Notes: a model not told the origin generated them from the letters alone. Positions 9,346-18,838 are shown, counted from the stretch's first letter. The stretch: DNA of 64,000 nt from Lagierella massiliensis (GCF_001407835.1 NZ_CYUO01000005.1:992001-1056000); one strand, 5' to 3'. Program-made: numbers and translations.

Positions 9346-12300
9346 TTATTCTTCATCATCCTCTTTTTTCTTTTGTAAGAACGCAAGAGCTGATGCTGCT
9401 ATAGCTACTGTACTTATATATCCTGCAACTCCTGGATCATAAGTTTGAGGAGCCTTTGACTTAGCATTAGTTTTTGAATTAGTTTTGTTAGAACTTTGAT
9501 TTCCTGATACTGGCTTGTTTGGTGTTTTATCTCCTGGTTTACCTGGTTCATTTGGCTTATTAGGCTTGTCTTCACCTGGTTTTTCTGGAGTTTTACCTGG
9601 TGTGCCTGGTTTATTTGGATCTTTTTCTCCTGGCTTTTCTGGATCCTTTGGATTTTCTCCACCTGGTTGTTCTGGATCCTTTGGTTCAGATGGTTTTGTT
9701 GGTTCTGTTGGATCTGTTGGGTCTGTTGGATCTGTTGGATCTGTTGGGTCTGTTGGATCTGTTGGGTCTGTTGGGTCTGTTGGGTCTGTTGGGTCTGTTG
9801 GGTCTGTTGGGTCTGTTGGGTCTGTTGGGTCCACTGGTGGGATTTCACAAACATTTTTAGTTCCAACTCTTATTATCTTATCTTGTTTTTCTACAAGAGT
9901 TTCTGTATCTCTGGAAACTTCTTTACTGTTTTCTATTTTTACAGTAGTCTCTGTCTTTCCTACAATACCTTCTTGAACAAGTACAGTCTTACCAGCTTCA
10001 AGGTCTGGATCTTCTATAACCTTGATATCATAAGCTTCTTCACTTTCAAAAACAAATTCGCCTTCAGTTTTAGAACCATATTCTACAATTTTATCCACTG
10101 GTTCAACTCTATCTTCTGTTACTTCAAGTTTACCAGTTTCCTTATTAAAGGTAATAGTATATTTTACAGAACCCTTGGAACCTTCTTCAATGACTTTTTC
10201 TTCGCCTTCTTTAAGTTCTGGATTGTGTTTATATATTGTATTATTACCAAGTTCAGTTTCTTTAACAACTGGTTTTACACCAATTCTAACTACTCTATCT
10301 TCTTTTTCAATAATGGTTTTTGTAGTTTCTGTTGGATCTCCAACTGGTTTAGAGTCTTTAACTTTTTGAGTAATAGTTACTTCTTCCTTACCTATCTTAC
10401 CTTCATTTACAATTTCTTGAAAACCAGCTTCAAGATTTTCATCATAGATTATTTTAGTTTCATAAGGAATTTGTCTTTCAACAGTTTTAACAACTTCACC
10501 TTCAGTTGGATCAGCAGGTTTTTTACCTACTTTAACAATTCTCTTAACAGGATCCTTTGTTCTTACAGGGTCTCCTTCTTCTGATTTAACAATCTTACCA
10601 TTTTCTATAGTATGAGTTACTGTTATTTCCTCTTCACCAAGTTTACCTTCTTGAACAACAACTGTTTTACCTGGCTCTAAAGTTTCATCTTCAATATACT
10701 CTATTTCAAATTCAACAGCCTTTGTCTTCTTAGTTTCGAAAGTACCTGTAAGATCTTTTTTTCCAACTTTAATAACTGCATTTACCGGATCTTTAGTTAC
10801 TCTTTCATCAGGTTTTCCTACCACTTTAGAATCTTTAATAGTCCATGTAGTTGTCTTTTCTCCAGGTTCTCCTTCTTTTACAATCTTGTAGTTGTCTTTA
10901 GCATCCGGATAATTTGTATAGAAGTCTAGATCATATTCTACAGTATATTCAAATGGTATTTCTTCTGTGTGTTTTACTTCGCCATCAGTTGCTCCAGGTC
11001 CTACTTCTATAACTCTTGTTACAGGTTCTTCAGTTATTTTATAATCACCAACAACTAATTCGCCTTTTTCACCATTGGTGTATTTTTGAGTTACCTTTCT
11101 TTCTTTAGAACCATTTTTACCTGGAGTTATTTCTTTAATTTCATTTGGTGCAAGCTTTGGATTAATTGTAACCTTTGTTTCATAAGGAATTACTTCCTTA
11201 TCGGTATATTCAAACTCTCCAGTATAATCTTCAGTACCTACCTCAATTATTTCTGGCTTAGGTTCTTTGGTTCTTTCTGGGTCAGATGTTTTTACTACTT
11301 TAGAATTTTCAATAGTAACTGTATATTTTTCTTCTCCTGGTTCACCCTTTTGGATTACCTTGCGTTCATCTTTTTTAAGTTTAGGGTTTACTCTAATTTC
11401 AACTCCATAAGGAATTATATTAGTGTATTCGTAAGTTCCTTCAGTTTTTGAACCAACTTTGATTATTTTCTTTTTCGGTGCTTGAGTTTCTTCAAATTTG
11501 CCTTCTTCGATATTTGTAACTTCACCATCTTCAATTGTTATTTTATTAGTTCTGGTTTTTTCCCCTGGAACACCTTCTTGAATAACTTCTTGTTCACCTG
11601 GTTTTAAAGTGTTGTCAAATTGGATTTCAACTTCAAATGGAACTTCAACTTTTTCTTCAATATTATAAGTGCCATCCTCAGTTCCTTCGCCAACGTGAAT
11701 TAGGCGTTCTTGAGGTTCCTCTATAACATCTTCATCGGTTTTTGTTACCTTAGAATCCTTTATAGTAAAAGTTACTTCCTTAGATCCCTTTTTACCTTCT
11801 GTTATGACTTTGATTTCACCAGGATCAAACTTAGGATCCTTTTCTACCTTAGTTTCAAAAGGAATTTCTTCAATTTTTTTATAAGTTCCTTCGGTACCTG
11901 AAGCCACAAATTGGACTTCTGTTTGTCTTGTTCCAACTTCAATTTGTTGTCCGTCTTCAAGTTCATAGTAATGGGCTGTTACTGGTACGTTTAGTAAAGC
12001 TCCATCAATTTCTTTGCCTTCTTCTGCATTTGGTACTGTAGCAGTTACTGTACCTGTATCTTCATCAATTGTGACATTCCAAGTATTACCTTCGTCATCA
12101 ACAAAGGTATTTGAATCAATGGTAAATTTAGTTGGTCTTCTGTTGTATGTGTCTTCTTCGTTTAGGATAACATCTGATGAAAGCACATCTCCAGATTTAC
12201 CAGCCTTGGCATTATAACGAGCAGTCATGTTTGCTTTTTCTTTTATAACAAAGTAAGCATCAACTTCTTCTGTTATATCTTCATCTGGTCTTTGTTCATC

Positions 12301-14298
12301 TACATAATGTGCTATAACTGGTACTGTTAGCTTTTCTCCACCGTCAAAGTCATCTGGGTTTACAGGCTTAGCAGTTACCGTACCTGTTTTTTCATCAAGA
12401 GATACTGTCCATTTATTTCCATTATCATCTGTAATAAACTTGTTTCCTTCTTCATCAGTTTCTATAGTATCTGGAAGAGTATAGTGGTCTGGTTTTATCC
12501 TCTTGTCATCATCTTTAACTGTTGCAGGTGATGTTTGCTCTCTTGTTGGGAAGTTAACCTGTGTTTCATATTCTGGTTTTATATAAGTTGACTCTTGAAC
12601 AACAAAGTGGAACCAGTGAACATCAGTAGAGCCGTTAGTATAGGTATATTTTGCAGCTATAGCCACAAAGTCTCCTGCCTTGGCCGATGCTGGAGGAGTT
12701 ACAGTAAACTTAGAAATATCATCAGCATCATAGTCTACCTTCCACTTGTCTTCTTCTTTCTTTCCTTTATTTTCTTTTTCAATAAAGTCTAATATAAGTT
12801 CTCCAGAAGCTTCTCCTCTTTCATGAGCACCATTCATATCTTCGGCTGACTTGTCGGTATCTCTTGGATTATCTGGTTGAACGATTTTAATTTCAAAAGG
12901 TTCATCTGGTTTTACAGCTGATGAAGTTATCTTTGTAGTATCTTCACCATTGCCGTCTTCAAACCTTTGGTCATAGTACATAGTGTCATCAAGGTTAATC
13001 TTAAATTCACCTATTATGTTGTAGTGGTCATAACGGGCAATACCTTGTTTGTCTATTGTTACAGATTCACCCTTGTGATTAATTACTTCTGTGCCGGCAC
13101 CTGTTGGTGTGTAATAATCTAAGCCTTCATACTGTGCCGCAACAGCAATTTTTCTAAATTCTTGTTCTGTTCTTGGGCGGGTAAAGAATTTAACATCTAA
13201 ACTTTGAATATTTTTGTATCCAGCTTTGCTAAAGATAGAATCTTCATTGATTATAGTCTTGCCATTTTCGTCCTTCTTTAAGGCGCCTTCTGGCATTTTC
13301 ACTACAACCATATCATTTTCATCTATATATGCTTCTGCGCCTGGGACAACTTTGCCTGAAACTGGATGGTATACTTGACCTACTAACCTTTCTCTTGCGT
13401 TATCATCAAGTTTTTCTACTTTTATTCCAGTATTAATAGTTTGACCTTGGACAAATTCTTTTTTGTCATAATTTCCATTTAGATATATAAGATCAAGCTG
13501 GTCATTTTCATTTGGCCATGGGTTGACTGTAAAATTGAAAGCAGCAGAATCTCCCTCGGTAGACTTGAGACCATTAGGATTGTCTTTTGTGTAGTGACCT
13601 TCCCATGCCATGACTGTATTCTTGATGTCTATACTATTGATATGCTCAAGATCTTTTTTATCAGTATAAAGATTTAAATTTCTTAACGCACGACCAGATG
13701 CAGTAATATCAATCTCTGATTCAGACTTATAATTAACTTCTTTAAAGCTGTCATCAAGTTTTTCTCCTAAATCTTTTGAAGGAATAGTACCAGCTTTAAG
13801 TACTGTTCCTAAGTTACCAGTGTTAGTAAAGCTAAAGTCAGTATAGGTTCTTTGACCCTCATCTCTATCAAATTCAATCTCGAATCCCCAAAGTGTTTTA
13901 TCATCACTTGTAGCAGATGGTTCGAGGGTCTTGTAGCGAAATCCATCTATAAACCTATCCATATCAGTTGGAGGAGTATATATGGCAGCTGGACCATTTC
14001 CTCTCTCCAATTGCGTATCTTTATATTCTCCTACATTTTTTTCATCATTTAAATAATTTGGATCGTCTGACTTTTGTGGTGCTTGTAGTGCTTGAAAATC
14101 TTTTTCTTCCGAAATTTCTATTCCATCACCAGTAGCTGTACCCATCTCTTTGGCATATGAGCCAACTGATGTCAACAAGATCGAAAGTCCTAAAAACACA
14201 GAAACAAATCCAACTTTTAGTTTACGCATGTTGTATTTGGGTTTTGTGTTTGCAGATTTTTTCTTTTTATCATCTATTATCTTCTGTAATTTTTCCAT
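9346..14298 (-). CDS. Large cell-wall surface protein with G5-like repeats and Pro-Thr-Asp stalk
   Basis: A 1650-residue probable adhesin. Residues 1-50 form a YSIRK-like signal peptide (YNMRKLKVGFVSVFLG). An N-terminal region to about residue 590 has no family I can name. Two Rib/YPDG-like repeats of about 105 residues follow. Then come nine G5-like repeats of about 70-85 residues, each ending in a variant of VIEVG and containing an EGxxGxxE turn. Next are one Cys, about 13 Pro-Thr-Asp units and a Pro-Gly-Lys-rich wall spacer. The C-terminus is APQTYDPGVAGY, a hydrophobic segment and KKKEDDEE, so the sorting signal is not LPXTG. ATG follows AAAGGAAA. A class B sortase gene lies downstream. 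Confidence 0.92.
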   Translation of the reverse strand: MEKLQKIIDDKKKKSANTKPKYNMRKLKVGFVSVFLGLSILLTSVGSYAKEMGTATGDGIEISEEKDFQALQAPQKSDDPNYLNDEKNVGEYKDTQLERGNGPAAIYTPPTDMDRFIDGFRYKTLEPSATSDDKTLWGFEIEFDRDEGQRTYTDFSFTNTGNLGTVLKAGTIPSKDLGEKLDDSFKEVNYKSESEIDITASGRALRNLNLYTDKKDLEHINSIDIKNTVMAWEGHYTKDNPNGLKSTEGDSAAFNFTVNPWPNENDQLDLIYLNGNYDKKEFVQGQTINTGIKVEKLDDNARERLVGQVYHPVSGKVVPGAEAYIDENDMVVVKMPEGALKKDENGKTIINEDSIFSKAGYKNIQSLDVKFFTRPRTEQEFRKIAVAAQYEGLDYYTPTGAGTEVINHKGESVTIDKQGIARYDHYNIIGEFKINLDDTMYYDQRFEDGNGEDTTKITSSAVKPDEPFEIKIVQPDNPRDTDKSAEDMNGAHERGEASGELILDFIEKENKGKKEEDKWKVDYDADDISKFTVTPPASAKAGDFVAIAAKYTYTNGSTDVHWFHFVVQESTYIKPEYETQVNFPTREQTSPATVKDDDKRIKPDHYTLPDTIETDEEGNKFITDDNGNKWTVSLDEKTGTVTAKPVNPDDFDGGEKLTVPVIAHYVDEQRPDEDITEEVDAYFVIKEKANMTARYNAKAGKSGDVLSSDVILNEEDTYNRRPTKFTIDSNTFVDDEGNTWNVTIDEDTGTVTATVPNAEEGKEIDGALLNVPVTAHYYELEDGQQIEVGTRQTEVQFVASGTEGTYKKIEEIPFETKVEKDPKFDPGEIKVITEGKKGSKEVTFTIKDSKVTKTDEDVIEEPQERLIHVGEGTEDGTYNIEEKVEVPFEVEIQFDNTLKPGEQEVIQEGVPGEKTRTNKITIEDGEVTNIEEGKFEETQAPKKKIIKVGSKTEGTYEYTNIIPYGVEIRVNPKLKKDERKVIQKGEPGEEKYTVTIENSKVVKTSDPERTKEPKPEIIEVGTEDYTGEFEYTDKEVIPYETKVTINPKLAPNEIKEITPGKNGSKERKVTQKYTNGEKGELVVGDYKITEEPVTRVIEVGPGATDGEVKHTEEIPFEYTVEYDLDFYTNYPDAKDNYKIVKEGEPGEKTTTWTIKDSKVVGKPDERVTKDPVNAVIKVGKKDLTGTFETKKTKAVEFEIEYIEDETLEPGKTVVVQEGKLGEEEITVTHTIENGKIVKSEEGDPVRTKDPVKRIVKVGKKPADPTEGEVVKTVERQIPYETKIIYDENLEAGFQEIVNEGKIGKEEVTITQKVKDSKPVGDPTETTKTIIEKEDRVVRIGVKPVVKETELGNNTIYKHNPELKEGEEKVIEEGSKGSVKYTITFNKETGKLEVTEDRVEPVDKIVEYGSKTEGEFVFESEEAYDIKVIEDPDLEAGKTVLVQEGIVGKTETTVKIENSKEVSRDTETLVEKQDKIIRVGTKNVCEIPPVDPTDPTDPTDPTDPTDPTDPTDPTDPTDPTDPTDPTDPTDPTEPTKPSEPKDPEQPGGENPKDPEKPGEKDPNKPGTPGKTPEKPGEDKPNKPNEPGKPGDKTPNKPVSGNQSSNKTNSKTNAKSKAPQTYDPGVAGYISTVAIAASALAFLQKKKEDDEE
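9710..9835 (-). repeat. 9-bp minisatellite encoding (Pro-Thr-Asp)n
   Basis: About 13 tandem 9-base units, plus-strand GTTGGGTCT or GTTGGATCT, run within the stalk of the surface protein. The unit length is a multiple of three, so copy-number change would alter stalk length without a frameshift. Eight consecutive units (9764-9829) carry GGG, separated by 6 bases, on the template strand. Confidence 0.93.
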
Positions 14299-14551
14299 TA
14301 TCGATTTCCTTTCTTAAGATTTCTTCTATTACTACTAATTATATATGAATTCCTGTGCAAATTCAATTTTATCTTTTTCTAAAATAAATAATTTTTTGAT
14401 AATTTAATAACCTTGTTATTCTATTTTTAATCAAGGTTTGACTTTTAGTTGTATATGTTTAAGATAACTTCGATAAGTATATCATTTTTAATTATACTGT
14501 TTTATGTATGAGTTTATATTTTATGGTGTTTTTTTTGTTACCATTTGAAAA
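14299..14551. other. Upstream region of the surface protein gene
   Basis: A gene-free AT-rich stretch of about 250 bases (309 bases to the map stop). It holds the promoter at 14338-14366 and the inverted repeat AACCTTG/CAAGGTT at 14409-14438 (16-base loop), about 40 bases upstream of the -35 element. The repeat could be an operator or a weak hairpin. I see no open reading frame with a ribosome site. Confidence 0.5.
14338..14366 (-). promoter_or_regulatory. Promoter of the surface protein-sortase unit
   Basis: TTGAAT and TATAAT on the minus strand with exactly 17 bases between them. The -10 ends about 40 bases before the ATG, leaving a short leader. Confidence 0.75.
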
Positions 14552-14595
14552 TAAAAAAATCCCCAAAGTCAAATGCTAATTTAACTTTAGGGATT
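14552..14595 (-). terminator. Terminator downstream of map
   Basis: Minus-strand stem AATCCCTAAAGT pairing with ACTTTGGGGATT across a 14-base loop (one wobble), followed by TTTTTATTTT. It lies about 12 bases after the map stop. Confidence 0.85.
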
Positions 14596-14607
14596 AAATT
14601 CTATATT

Positions 14608-15375
14608 TTATATGTCAATTGTTTCGCCATCTTGAATTGTTAAAACTCTTGGTCCGTCCTTTGTAATTGCAAGAGTATGTTCATACTGACATGACAAACT
14701 TCCGTCCTTTGTTCTTGCAGTCCAGCCGTCATCATCAATTTTACTCTTCCAGTCACCAGTGTTTATCATAGGCTCTATTGTAATTACCATTCCCTCTTGA
14801 AGTCTTTGTCCTCTTCCACTTTGTCCGTAATGTAGAACCATTGGGTCTTCATGCATATCTCTTCCAATTCCATGACCTGTAAACTCCCTTACAACTGAAA
14901 ATCCATTTTTTTCAGCGTGTTCTTGTATTACATGACCAATATCACCAAGTCGGTTTCCTATAACTGCTTTCTTTATTCCAAGGTAGAGACATTCTTTTGT
15001 AATGTCCATAAGTTTATTTACTTCTTCAGACACTTCTCCGACCTTGTAACTCCAAGCGGAGTCACCCATAAATCCATTATATTCAACAACTGTATCAACG
15101 GTAATTAAATCTCCGTCTCTTAACACTTGCTTACTTGGAAATCCATGGCAAATTACATCGTTAACCGATGTGCAAGTTGCAAATGGATAGCCTTGGTAGC
15201 CTATCTGTGCGGGAATTGCACCTTGACTACGTATAAATTTCTCACAAAATTTATCTATTTCTCCTGTGGTTATTCCAGGCTTTATAAAATCTCTAAGTTC
15301 TTTATGCATTTTGGCAACGATTTGCCCTGATAAATACATAGCTTCTATTTCTTTAGAGTTCTTAATATATATCAA
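14608..15375 (-). CDS. map: Methionine aminopeptidase, type I
   Basis: Removes N-terminal Met from nascent proteins using a dinuclear metal centre. The 255 residues match type I. Metal ligands are visible as the Asp of ITVDTVVEYNGFMGD (two Asp), the His of FTGHGIGRDMHEDP, the Glu of TIEPM and the Glu of CQYEHTLAIT. The start is TTG, and its TTGA overlaps the TGA of the upstream CBS-domain gene, so translation is coupled. A terminator follows. Confidence 0.97.
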   Translation of the reverse strand: MIYIKNSKEIEAMYLSGQIVAKMHKELRDFIKPGITTGEIDKFCEKFIRSQGAIPAQIGYQGYPFATCTSVNDVICHGFPSKQVLRDGDLITVDTVVEYNGFMGDSAWSYKVGEVSEEVNKLMDITKECLYLGIKKAVIGNRLGDIGHVIQEHAEKNGFSVVREFTGHGIGRDMHEDPMVLHYGQSGRGQRLQEGMVITIEPMINTGDWKSKIDDDGWTARTKDGSLSCQYEHTLAITKDGPRVLTIQDGETIDI

Positions 15376-16730
15376 TCGTCTTCATTCTCCTCTGAGTCTT
15401 TATCTGAGTTGAAATCTTCTGTTAGAATAATTTTAACTTGTTCAATCCTCTTATTTTTTACAATTTCAACGTTAAATTTAACACCGTCTATCTCAAGGGT
15501 AGGCTTTTCACCGTCTCTTGGAATATATCCTAAATGAAATATTATAAGTCCTGCTACTGTATCATAGTCTTCAGTCTCTTCGTCAAACTTACTTCCAAGT
15601 CTATAGTTTAATTCATCAATTTCTAAGTTACCCTTAACTAAGAAAGTATTTTCATTTATAACCTTGAAGTCTGGCTCATCAAAATCATATTCATCATATA
15701 TTTCTCCCATGATTTCTTCAATTAAGTCTTCCAAGGTAACTATTCCTGAAAATCCACCATATTCATCAATAAGCACAGCAAGATGCACTTTTGCCTCTTG
15801 TAGTTCTAAGAAAAGCTCGTTTATATTTTTCCTTTCAGGTACAAAAAATGCAGGTTTTAAAATTTTACGAATATCAACATTTTTAAAGCCATGTGTATAG
15901 GCTTCCTTCATAAAATCCTTAATGTATAAAATTCCTATAATATTGTCTATTTCTTCTTCATATACCGGAATTCTACTATATTTCAGTTTCATCATCTCAT
16001 CAATATATTCATCAATTGGACTTGTAATATCTATACAAAAAGCTTCAGTTCTTGCAGTCATTATATCCTCTGCTAAAGTGTCATCAAAACCTATTACAGA
16101 ATCAATCATCTCTCTTTCAGCAGGGTCAATAATACCTTGCTCTTGACCTACCTCGACAATTGACTTTATCTCTTCCAAGGTAACTTTTGCTTCCATATTA
16201 CTTATGTCTTGACCAATTAATCTTAAAACTCCGTTTGTAGTTGCAGATAACAAAAATACGAATGGTCTCATTACTTTATAGAAGAAGTTAATAACTCCTA
16301 TTGATGCTAAAGAAAATTTTTCAGCATTTTGTAAAGCCACTCTCTTTGGGACAAGTTCTCCAAATACTAAGTTAAAATAAGCTAATAATACTGTAATTAG
16401 TATGAAGGAGATTTTACTTGAATAAGGTATTCTAAATTTCAAGAATACTCTTGCAAGTTGTTGTGTAAGTCCTACTGATGCTGAACCTGCACTAAAAAAC
16501 CCTGCTAAAGTTATGCCAACTTGTATGGTTGATAAAAACCTTGACGGTTCAGCTATTAGCTTTAAAAGTATTTTTGCTTTTTTATTCCCTTCCTCATCGG
16601 CTAAGTAATTAATTTTTTTTCTGTCTACGGATACTATCGCCATTTCCGCAGCAGCAAAAAAACCATTAATTGCAGTAAGTAAAATTAATATTGCTATCTG
16701 CTTCGAGACGTCCGGTAATGTGTCTTCCAT
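15372..16730 (-). CDS. Hemolysin-family membrane protein (DUF21-CBS-CorC)
   Basis: Integral membrane protein of the HlyC/CorC family, members of which are linked to Mg or Co efflux or ion homeostasis; the name hemolysin is historical. It has 452 residues from the ATG at 16730, chosen for the AGGAGG six bases upstream. The DUF21 domain contains several membrane segments, with FFAAAEMAIVSV near the start and NLVFGELVPKRVALQNAE. Two CBS domains follow (about residues 200-330, with ARTEAF and FLELQEAKVHLAVLIDEYGGFSG-type blocks). A CorC/HlyC C-terminal domain and an acidic tail end it. It overlaps map by 4 bases. Confidence 0.93.
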   Translation of the reverse strand: MEDTLPDVSKQIAILILLTAINGFFAAAEMAIVSVDRKKINYLADEEGNKKAKILLKLIAEPSRFLSTIQVGITLAGFFSAGSASVGLTQQLARVFLKFRIPYSSKISFILITVLLAYFNLVFGELVPKRVALQNAEKFSLASIGVINFFYKVMRPFVFLLSATTNGVLRLIGQDISNMEAKVTLEEIKSIVEVGQEQGIIDPAEREMIDSVIGFDDTLAEDIMTARTEAFCIDITSPIDEYIDEMMKLKYSRIPVYEEEIDNIIGILYIKDFMKEAYTHGFKNVDIRKILKPAFFVPERKNINELFLELQEAKVHLAVLIDEYGGFSGIVTLEDLIEEIMGEIYDEYDFDEPDFKVINENTFLVKGNLEIDELNYRLGSKFDEETEDYDTVAGLIIFHLGYIPRDGEKPTLEIDGVKFNVEIVKNKRIEQVKIILTEDFNSDKDSEENEDD

Positions 16731-16799
16731 ATTTCCTCCTAATTTTTCTAAAAATCTTATATAATTTAATATAACACATTTCAAATATTTTAAAAAGTA

Positions 16800-18032
16800 T
16801 TACAAGGGCAATTCTACAACAAAAGTGTTTCCTTTATCTTCAAAATTTCTCCAATAAATTTTACCATTATGACTTTCAGTGATACTTTTTGCAATTGCAA
16901 GCCCAAGTCCATATCCACCTTGAGAGTCCCTTGATCTGGATTTTGATTCTCTAACAAATCTATCAAATATTTTTTTTGCACACTCTTCATCTATTGGAGG
17001 TCCCATTGAAGTAACTGAAAATTTAATTTTCTTATCTCTATTAACTAATTCTATTGAAATATCACTGTGTGGCTTTGCGTATTTACAAGCGTTATCTATA
17101 AATATTATTATAAGCCTTTTTAGTTGATTTCTATCTCCTTCTAATTTTAGTTCCTTATCTTTTTCTTCAAAAACTATATTTAAGTCATTTTCAAAAGCAA
17201 TTGACTCAAATGTCAAAGCAACTTCTTCTACTAATTCTGAAAAATTTACTTCTTCAAATTTTAGTGTCATATTTCCAGAATCCCTTTTTGCCAAAAATAG
17301 CATTTCTTCAACTAAGTCTTTCATTCTCCTTGTTTCAAGTTCAGTGTTGTCAATCCATTTTATCTGGTTTTTGTCATAATTCTCATATTTCTTTAAAATT
17401 TTGAGATTCGCCAGTATTACAGTAAGAGGTGTCTTTAATTCATGGGATGCATCTGCTATAAATTGTTTTTGGTCTCTCCAAGTCTCTTCAACTGGTTGTA
17501 GCGCTTTATCAATTAAATACTTTGAAATAAATCCTATTATTATCATGGTAAGAACAAAAGAACTTATAAGAGATTTACCCAACAATTTTACCATCTTTAT
17601 CTGAGGAGAGATGTTAACCAAGAATAAAATATATTTTTCGTCGTTTGTCTTTACCAATTTATATTTAAATTCTTCATGTAAGACATATCCCTCTAATGAT
17701 TTATCTTTGTCTATTGCATCTTTAACTCTTTTAAAAACATCATCTTTTAATTTCATATTAATATTACTTGCAATAAATTTTGATTCATCATCAAATTCAT
17801 AAACAAAGGTTGGTTGACTTCTATTATCTCCCCTTAAAAAAAAGGGAATTCCATATATTTCGCCACCAGTCAAAAGTTCTGACACCACATTGTCCAAGTA
17901 ATCATCTGTACCTGTTTTAATAACCTTATAGGAATATAAAAAAATACCTAAAAATATTATTAACAGAACTGCTCCTACAAGCGATGTGGAAATCAATAAA
18001 AACTTTTTCTTTAGTTTATCCAATATATTCAA
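16800..18032 (-). CDS. Two-component sensor histidine kinase
   Basis: A 410-residue membrane kinase. It has a membrane segment at about residues 12-34, an extracytoplasmic sensor of about 120 residues, a second membrane segment near residue 160 and no clear HAMP or PAS domain. The dimerisation box is FIADASHELKTPLTVI with the phosphoacceptor His. The N box is FIDNACKYAK and the G box GGYGLGLAIAK. It starts at TTG inside the end of the response regulator gene (17-base overlap; a second TTG three codons on is equally possible). Signal and targets are unknown. Confidence 0.92.
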   Translation of the reverse strand: MNILDKLKKKFLLISTSLVGAVLLIIFLGIFLYSYKVIKTGTDDYLDNVVSELLTGGEIYGIPFFLRGDNRSQPTFVYEFDDESKFIASNINMKLKDDVFKRVKDAIDKDKSLEGYVLHEEFKYKLVKTNDEKYILFLVNISPQIKMVKLLGKSLISSFVLTMIIIGFISKYLIDKALQPVEETWRDQKQFIADASHELKTPLTVILANLKILKKYENYDKNQIKWIDNTELETRRMKDLVEEMLFLAKRDSGNMTLKFEEVNFSELVEEVALTFESIAFENDLNIVFEEKDKELKLEGDRNQLKRLIIIFIDNACKYAKPHSDISIELVNRDKKIKFSVTSMGPPIDEECAKKIFDRFVRESKSRSRDSQGGYGLGLAIAKSITESHNGKIYWRNFEDKGNTFVVELPL

Positions 18033-18690
18033 GTTTGTATCCCAACTTTCTTAAAGTAGTTATTTCCACTCTACTTTTTATAAATTTTAGTTTTTTTCTA
18101 ATAAAGGAGATATAAACTTCTACATTATTATCTTCTGCATTTGAATCGTAACCCCAAATTTTAGAAATTAAATCATCTTTAGTTACGACAATATTTGCAT
18201 TTGACATCAAAAGTTTAATAATTTCAAATTCTTTAGCTGTTAGATTAATAGATTTATAGTTTGTAGATATACTATAATTATTTAAATCTAAAGCTAAGTC
18301 TTCAAACTTTAATTCATCCAGTATTACTTGTCCTTTTCTCCTTGTAATGGCCCTAATTCGAGCTAAGAGCTCTTCTACATCAAAGGGTTTAGTCATATAG
18401 TCATCTGCACCATAATCAAGTCCCTGTACCTTTGATTTCACTTCATCTCTTGCTGTCAACATAAGTATGGGAGTTTGAACTCCTCTTTTTCTAATTTCTT
18501 TTAAAACTTCAAATCCATCCATCTCAGGAAGCATTACATCTAATATAATGCAATCATATATGTCAGATGAAGCATAATATAGCCCATCAACACCAGTATG
18601 TACCATGTCTGATTCATACTTTTCTTCTTTCACTATTTCAGATATTGCCTCTGCAAGTCTAACTTCATCTTCAACTATCAAAATTCTCAT
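18016..18690 (-). CDS. Two-component response regulator, OmpR family
   Basis: A 224-residue DNA-binding regulator paired with the kinase that follows. The receiver domain has the acidic pair VEDE, the phosphoacceptor in IILDVMLPEMDG, a Thr in LMLTARDE and the Lys in MTKPFD. The C-terminal winged helix has NLTAKEFEIIKLLM and NVEVYISFIRKKL. I chose ATG at 18690 because GAGGTG lies six bases upstream; the GTG of that site is itself in frame but unlikely to be used. The kinase gene overlaps its 3' end. Confidence 0.94.
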   Translation of the reverse strand: MRILIVEDEVRLAEAISEIVKEEKYESDMVHTGVDGLYYASSDIYDCIILDVMLPEMDGFEVLKEIRKRGVQTPILMLTARDEVKSKVQGLDYGADDYMTKPFDVEELLARIRAITRRKGQVILDELKFEDLALDLNNYSISTNYKSINLTAKEFEIIKLLMSNANIVVTKDDLISKIWGYDSNAEDNNVEVYISFIRKKLKFIKSRVEITTLRKLGYKLEYIG

Positions 18691-18783
18691 TCTTTTCACC
18701 TCATTATATATTATAGTAACAAAGTTTTATTAAAAATTGCTTAAAGAATATTTGTTTAATTTAAATTTTTATTTGTGGATATG

Positions 18784-18816
18784 TAAAAGAGGAATGCACT
18801 TAGGTACACTCCTCTT
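18784..18816 (-). terminator. Terminator downstream of hppA
   Basis: Minus-strand AAGAGGA and TCCTCTT arms, with further partial pairing (GTGTAC/GTGCAT) inside, followed by TTAC. The T-run is short, so the call is moderate. Confidence 0.65.
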
Positions 18817-18838
18817 GTAAATTTTGTTTAAATATTTC

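Noticed and set aside
9710-9835. Possible CRISPR array
   Set aside because: The 9-base units are contiguous with no spacers and encode an in-frame Pro-Thr-Asp stalk. No cas genes are nearby.
9667-10584. Long open frames on the plus strand, and another on the minus strand, within the surface protein gene
   Set aside because: They are low-complexity shadows (repeated Val-Gly-Ser, Trp-Val-Cys or Gln-Thr-Gln) of the repeat coding region. They lack ribosome sites and family features.
16800-18690. Assignment of this two-component system as WalRK
   Set aside because: The kinase lacks the HAMP and PAS domains of WalK, and no walHIJ-like genes follow. The WalR-like box at 31402 is therefore not linked to it with any confidence.
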